This document shows, piece after piece, positions 60,728 to 64,000 of a stretch of 64,000 bases of DNA. The stretch spans positions 1 through 64,000 of the forward strand of contig NZ_CAMLJQ010000004.1 in assembly GCF_946480305.1 (NCBI RefSeq), given 5' to 3'. The notes under the pieces were generated by a model. That model saw only the letters and a list, made by a program, of their open reading frames with translations. It was not told the DNA's origin and made no database searches. Position numbers and translations under genes: made by a program. The first letter of the stretch is position 1; the number at the start of each line of letters is the position of its first letter. The DNA is from an uncultured Caldimonas sp. GTDB lineage: Bacteria; Pseudomonadota; Gammaproteobacteria; Burkholderiales; Burkholderiaceae.

Positions 60728-61647
60728 GGTCGGGACTCCCACGGTGAGAGCAGCAGTTCATCGAGCAGGCGCTCCACGCCCTGCTCCCAGGGCGGCAGCG
60801 CCAAGCCGAAGGCCTGCCGGAACTTGGAGGTGTCCAGCCGCGAATTGCGCGGCCGGCGTGCAGGGGTAGGAAAGGCGCTGCTTGCCACGGCGTGCAGCCC
60901 GCCGGGTTCGAGCGCCAGTGTCTGACCCTTGCTGCGCACGTGTTCGAACAGGTGGCGTGCATAGCCATGCCAGCTCGTCGCACCGCCAGCCGTCACGTGA
61001 TACGTGCCGGACAGCGCCGGCTGCGACATCGCAGCCCGCAGCGCATGCGCGGTCGCATCGGCCAGCAGGTCGGCCCCGGTGGGTGCGCCGAACTGATCGT
61101 CGACCACCTGCAACGACGCTCGCTCGCGCCCCAGTCGCAGCATCGTCTTCGCAAAATTGCCGCCGCGCAGCGCATGCACCCAGCTCGTGCGCAGGATGAG
61201 ATGCAGGCAGCCGCTGGCGCGCAGTGCCTGTTCCCCGTGCAGCTTGCTCTGGCCGTACACGTTCAGCGGGCCGGTCGCGTCGTCCTCCCGGTGCGGGCGG
61301 TCGCCGGAGCCGTCGAACACGTAGTCGGTGCTGTAGTGCACCAGCCATGCGCCGCACGCCGCGGCTTCGTGCGCCATCCGGCCCGGCGCCTGCGCGTTGC
61401 ACAGCATCGTGCGCGCAACGTCGGTTTCGGCGCGGTCCACCGCGGTGTAGGCGGCAGCGTTCACGATGACGTCAGGCGCCACCGCCCGGATGGTGCGTGC
61501 CAGCCCTTCAGGGTCTTCAAGGTCACCGCACCAGCCGCGCGTCGCGTCGCCCGCGCGGTCGAGTGCAATCACTTCGCCCAACGGCGCCAGCGCCCGCTGC
61601 AGCTCCCAGCCCAGCTGGCCGTTCCTGCCGAACAGCAGGAGCTTCAC
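60724..61647 (-). CDS. rfbD: dTDP-4-dehydrorhamnose reductase
   Basis: A 307-residue NADPH-dependent reductase giving dTDP-L-rhamnose. It has [20 protein letters not shown] (GxxGxxG), [16 protein letters not shown], the STDYVFDG motif and YGQSKLHGE (YxxxK). It begins with GTG at 61647 that overlaps the rfbB stop (GTGA) and ends overlapping rfbA, so the operon B-D-A-C is translationally coupled throughout. Confidence 0.95.
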   Translation of the reverse strand: MKLLLFGRNGQLGWELQRALAPLGEVIALDRAGDATRGWCGDLEDPEGLARTIRAVAPDVIVNAAAYTAVDRAETDVARTMLCNAQAPGRMAHEAAACGAWLVHYSTDYVFDGSGDRPHREDDATGPLNVYGQSKLHGEQALRASGCLHLILRTSWVHALRGGNFAKTMLRLGRERASLQVVDDQFGAPTGADLLADATAHALRAAMSQPALSGTYHVTAGGATSWHGYARHLFEHVRSKGQTLALEPGGLHAVASSAFPTPARRPRNSRLDTSKFRQAFGLALPPWEQGVERLLDELLLSPWESRP

Positions 61648-62711
61648 GCCCCGGCTCCCTGCCCGTACTGCAGCGCCATCCATTCCCGGTAGGCGCCGCT
61701 CTGGACCTCGGACACCCACTCGCTGTGCTCCAGATACCACGCCACGGTCTTGCGCAGACCGGTCTCGAACGTCTCGGCTGGGCGCCACCCCAGTTCGCGC
61801 TCGATCTTGCGCGCGTCGATGGCATAGCGGCGGTCGTGCCCGGGCCGGTCGGCCACGAAGCTCAGCAACCGTTCGTACGGCCCCTGGCGGTCGGGTTTCA
61901 GCTGGTCGAGCACGGCACACAGCTCGCGCACCAGCTCCAGGTTGTTCTTCTCGTTCCAGCCGCCGATGTTGTACGTTTCGCCGGGCCGGCCGGCCGCCAG
62001 CACGCGGCGGATCGCCGCGCAGTGGTCCTTCACGTAGAGCCAGTCGCGCACGTTCTGCCCGTCGCCGTAGATCGGCAACGGCCTGCCCGCCAGGGCGTTC
62101 ACGATCATCAGCGGGATCAGCTTCTCGGGGAACTGGTACGGCCCGTAGTTGTTCGAGCAGTTGGTGGTGAGCACCGGCAGCCCGTAGGTGTGGTGCCAGG
62201 CGCGCACGAGGTGATCGCTGCCGGCCTTGCTGGCGGCATACGGACTGTTGGGTGCATAGGGGTGCGTCTCGGTGAACGGCGCATCGCCCGGCTGCAGCGA
62301 ACCATAGACCTCGTCGGTCGAGACGTGCAGGAACCGGAAACCGTCGCGCTCAGGTGCCGGCAAGCCTTGCCAGTACGCTCTCGCCGCTTCCAGCAGCGAG
62401 CAGGTGCCCTCGACGTTGGTGCGCACAAAGGCGGCGGGCCCATGAATGGAACGGTCGACGTGGCTCTCCGCCGCGAAGTGCACCACGGCCCGCACCCGGT
62501 GCTCGGCCAGCAGCGACTCCATGCGAGGGCGGTCGCAGATGTCGGCATGCACGAACCGATGACGCGCATCGCCTGCCAGCGAAGCGAGACTGCGCAGGTT
62601 GCCGGCATAGGTGAGGGCATCGACATTGACCACCCCTTCCTCGCCGGCTGCCAGCCAGTCGAGCACGAAGTTGCTGCCGATGAAGCCGGCACCACCGGTC
62701 ACGAGAATCAT
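61644..62711 (-). CDS. rfbB: dTDP-glucose 4,6-dehydratase
   Basis: A 355-residue extended SDR that catalyses the second step of the pathway. It has [12 protein letters not shown] (NAD site), [59 protein letters not shown] and [11 protein letters not shown], which are diagnostic of RmlB. The ATG at 62711 follows GGGAC. It is the first gene of the rhamnose operon; the product feeds rhamnosyltransferases of LPS, capsule or glycolipid synthesis that are not in this window. Confidence 0.96.
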   Translation of the reverse strand: MILVTGGAGFIGSNFVLDWLAAGEEGVVNVDALTYAGNLRSLASLAGDARHRFVHADICDRPRMESLLAEHRVRAVVHFAAESHVDRSIHGPAAFVRTNVEGTCSLLEAARAYWQGLPAPERDGFRFLHVSTDEVYGSLQPGDAPFTETHPYAPNSPYAASKAGSDHLVRAWHHTYGLPVLTTNCSNNYGPYQFPEKLIPLMIVNALAGRPLPIYGDGQNVRDWLYVKDHCAAIRRVLAAGRPGETYNIGGWNEKNNLELVRELCAVLDQLKPDRQGPYERLLSFVADRPGHDRRYAIDARKIERELGWRPAETFETGLRKTVAWYLEHSEWVSEVQSGAYREWMALQYGQGAGA

Positions 62712-62850
62712 GAGCGTCCCATCCGCCACGCGTATGGGACTCATGGTACCCGCGCCCCCAGCCCGCCAAGCGGCAGAAATGGCGGGGTTTCAGCCCCTTG
62801 CCCCGCTCATTGCGTATGGCCCGGCGACGGCAAGCGGCGCATCTCGCGCG

Positions 62851-62937
62851 CCGGTAAGGGCCCCAGGCAACCTGCACGCCCTCGGGTGTCGGTAGCGTGG
62901 ACGGCAGGTGCCTCGGGCTCTTACCGGTAGGCAGCGC
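62851..62937. repeat. long imperfect inverted repeat between rfbB and amidohydrolase genes
   Basis: The outer arms CCGGTAAG-x-GCCC-x-AGGCA-x-CTGC (62851-62875) and its complement (to 62937) pair over about 22 positions with three mismatches or bulges. Inside, CACGC (62875-62879) pairs with GCGTG (62895-62899) around a 15-base loop. The whole forms one hairpin of about 87 bases with no T-run. It lies 140 bases upstream of rfbB and 190 bases upstream of the divergent amidohydrolase, in a 416-base gap with no gene. It may be a structured leader of the rfb operon or a REP/REPIN-type mobile repeat. Confidence 0.6.
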
Positions 62938-63127
62938 CGGTCAGCGCTGCTGCATGTTCCCTCCTGCGTGTTGCATGGCGGCAGCCCTGTAGGCCGCCCT
63001 CGCACACCGGCACTCTAAGCAGCGGCCGCCCCTGGTGCTGCCGGCGAACCGTGACAGCCCCTTGTCAGCAGGCTCCTACGCTTCGTGGCAATCTGCGGGC
63101 CTGCCTTGCACACTCAAGGAGCGCCTC

Positions 63128-64000
63128 ATGCAGCCCCTGCGCCTGAAGATCCACCGCATCGTGGCTCGCGCCGGCTTGTACGCCGTGGTGTGGACCGCCC
63201 TCTGCGCCAGCGCGCAGACGCCCTACGACGGGCCGCTGTTCGACGCCCACCTCCACTACAACGACGACGCCCAGGCTCCGCACCCGCTGCCCGATGTGCT
63301 CGGCCGCATGCAGCGCAGCGGCGTGCGCGCCATCGTGGCCAACAGCCGCCCCAACGACGGCACCCGTGCCCTGGCATCCGCAAGCGAGGCCACCCGTGCG
63401 GCGGGCGTCACGGTGGTGCCCTTCATCCGCCTGTACCGCAACCGTGCCGACTACACCGGCTGGTTTGCCGACGAATCCATCCACCGGATGGTGCAGGACG
63501 AGCTCTCCCGAGGCACGGCGGCGGGGCCGTACCGTGGCATCGGTGAGTTCCACCTGTACGACAGCGCCAACGCCGATGGCGCCGTGGCCCGCAAGCTGAT
63601 GCAGCTGGCGCAGCAAAAGAAGCTGGTGGTGCTGGCCCACGTCGACGGCGTCGCCATCGACAAACTGATGGCCCATGCGCCGGACGCGCGCCTCATCTGG
63701 GCCCACACCGGCATCGGTGGCGTGCCGGTGGAGCGCGTGCGCGAGCTGTTCGACCGGCACCCCGGGCTCGTCGGCGAGCTGTCGTACCGCCCCGGGCTCA
63801 CGCAGGACGACGGCCAGCTCACGCCCGCATGGCGCGAGTTGCTGCTGCGCTACCCCCAGCGTTTCGTCATCGGCTCCGATACGTGGATCAACGCGCGCTG
63901 GCAGTACTACGAAGAGCTGATGCGCGGGTATCGCGTGTGGCTGGGCGGGCTGCCTCCGGAAGTGGCACGTCGCATCGGGTGGGAGAACGGGGCGGAGATG
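63128..64000 (+). CDS. exported amidohydrolase-family protein (3' end outside window)
   Basis: The first 291 codons of a metal-dependent hydrolase of the amidohydrolase_2 (TIM-barrel) family; the window edge cuts it. AAGGAG precedes the ATG at 63128. A signal peptide ends near LCASAQ. The metal motif is DAHLHY just after it; later come [19 protein letters not shown] and FVIGSDTW, the last with the conserved Asp. Uncharacterised homologues of this class act on small cyclic or aromatic acids. The substrate is unknown. Confidence 0.82.
   Translation, partial: MQPLRLKIHRIVARAGLYAVVWTALCASAQTPYDGPLFDAHLHYNDDAQAPHPLPDVLGRMQRSGVRAIVANSRPNDGTRALASASEATRAAGVTVVPFIRLYRNRADYTGWFADESIHRMVQDELSRGTAAGPYRGIGEFHLYDSANADGAVARKLMQLAQQKKLVVLAHVDGVAIDKLMAHAPDARLIWAHTGIGGVPVERVRELFDRHPGLVGELSYRPGLTQDDGQLTPAWRELLLRYPQRFVIGSDTWINARWQYYEELMRGYRVWLGGLPPEVARRIGWENGAEM

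Noticed and set aside
62851..62937. Possible c-di-GMP-I riboswitch
   Set aside because: Fragments such as GGCAACC, GGTAGC and TTACCGG recall the motif, but the ordered conserved blocks (CACAGGGCAAACC, GGGACGCAAAGCC) are missing and the symmetry is better explained as one inverted repeat.

Overview
This looks like a chromosomal segment of a very GC-rich betaproteobacterium, probably Burkholderiales of the Rubrivivax/Leptothrix/Methylibium (Sphaerotilaceae) type. The case rests on extreme G/C at third codon positions, a split pntA1/pntA2/pntB transhydrogenase, a Bug-family (TctC) periplasmic binding protein, a DUF1989/urea-carboxylase cluster and short REP-like repeats. The assignment is inferred from gene content only. 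I see no rRNA, tRNA, CRISPR array, transposase or phage gene. About 55 protein genes are packed tightly, many joined by 4-base ATGA or GTGA overlaps.

Layout. 1-1.5 kb: tail of an unknown gene, then a 23S rRNA methyltransferase. 1.5-8.1 kb (minus): minor-pilin operon pilE-like, fimT, pilV, pilW, pilX, pilY1. 8.3-10.9 kb (minus): MTA/SAH nucleosidase and long-chain acyl-CoA ligase. 11.2-19.2 kb (plus): a guanidine-I (ykkC) riboswitch, a NitT/TauT-type ABC importer, two DUF1989 proteins and a 1211-residue biotin-dependent carboxylase. The riboswitch makes this a guanidine uptake and degradation operon rather than a plain urea operon. 19.2-23.5 kb (plus): a separate five-gene, translationally coupled operon (thermostable-hemolysin/GNAT-like protein, AMP-forming ligase, heme-oxygenase-like diiron protein, SDR, exported TPR protein). 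It looks like an undescribed small-molecule pathway and is the most interesting locus here. 23.5-25.5 kb (minus): a QseBC-like two-component system. 26.3-29.5 kb (minus): pntA1-panD-pntA2-pntB, with the pantothenate gene panD inside the transhydrogenase operon.

29.7-32.3 kb: a TIGR04325 methyltransferase-like gene, then Nudix-mnmA. 32.3-37.6 kb: a CAP-domain lipoprotein and an RND efflux adaptor/pump pair. 37.7-40.8 kb: an exported cupredoxin followed by a GGDEF/EAL protein. 41.0-43.4 kb (minus): lamB-like porin and glucokinase. 43.7-49.9 kb: ssb, ClC, an MFS transporter, recQ, a small unknown gene and an OsmC-like protein. 49.9-53.5 kb (minus): LacI-type regulator, Bug binding protein and glucarate dehydratase, with two near-identical palindromic operators ahead of the binding-protein gene. 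54.1-57.0 kb: uvrA. 57.1-59.2 kb: an orphan sugar-type ABC binding protein and an HCCA-isomerase-like protein. 59.3-62.7 kb (minus): dTDP-L-rhamnose operon rfbBDAC. 63.1 kb to the end: an amidohydrolase cut by the window edge.
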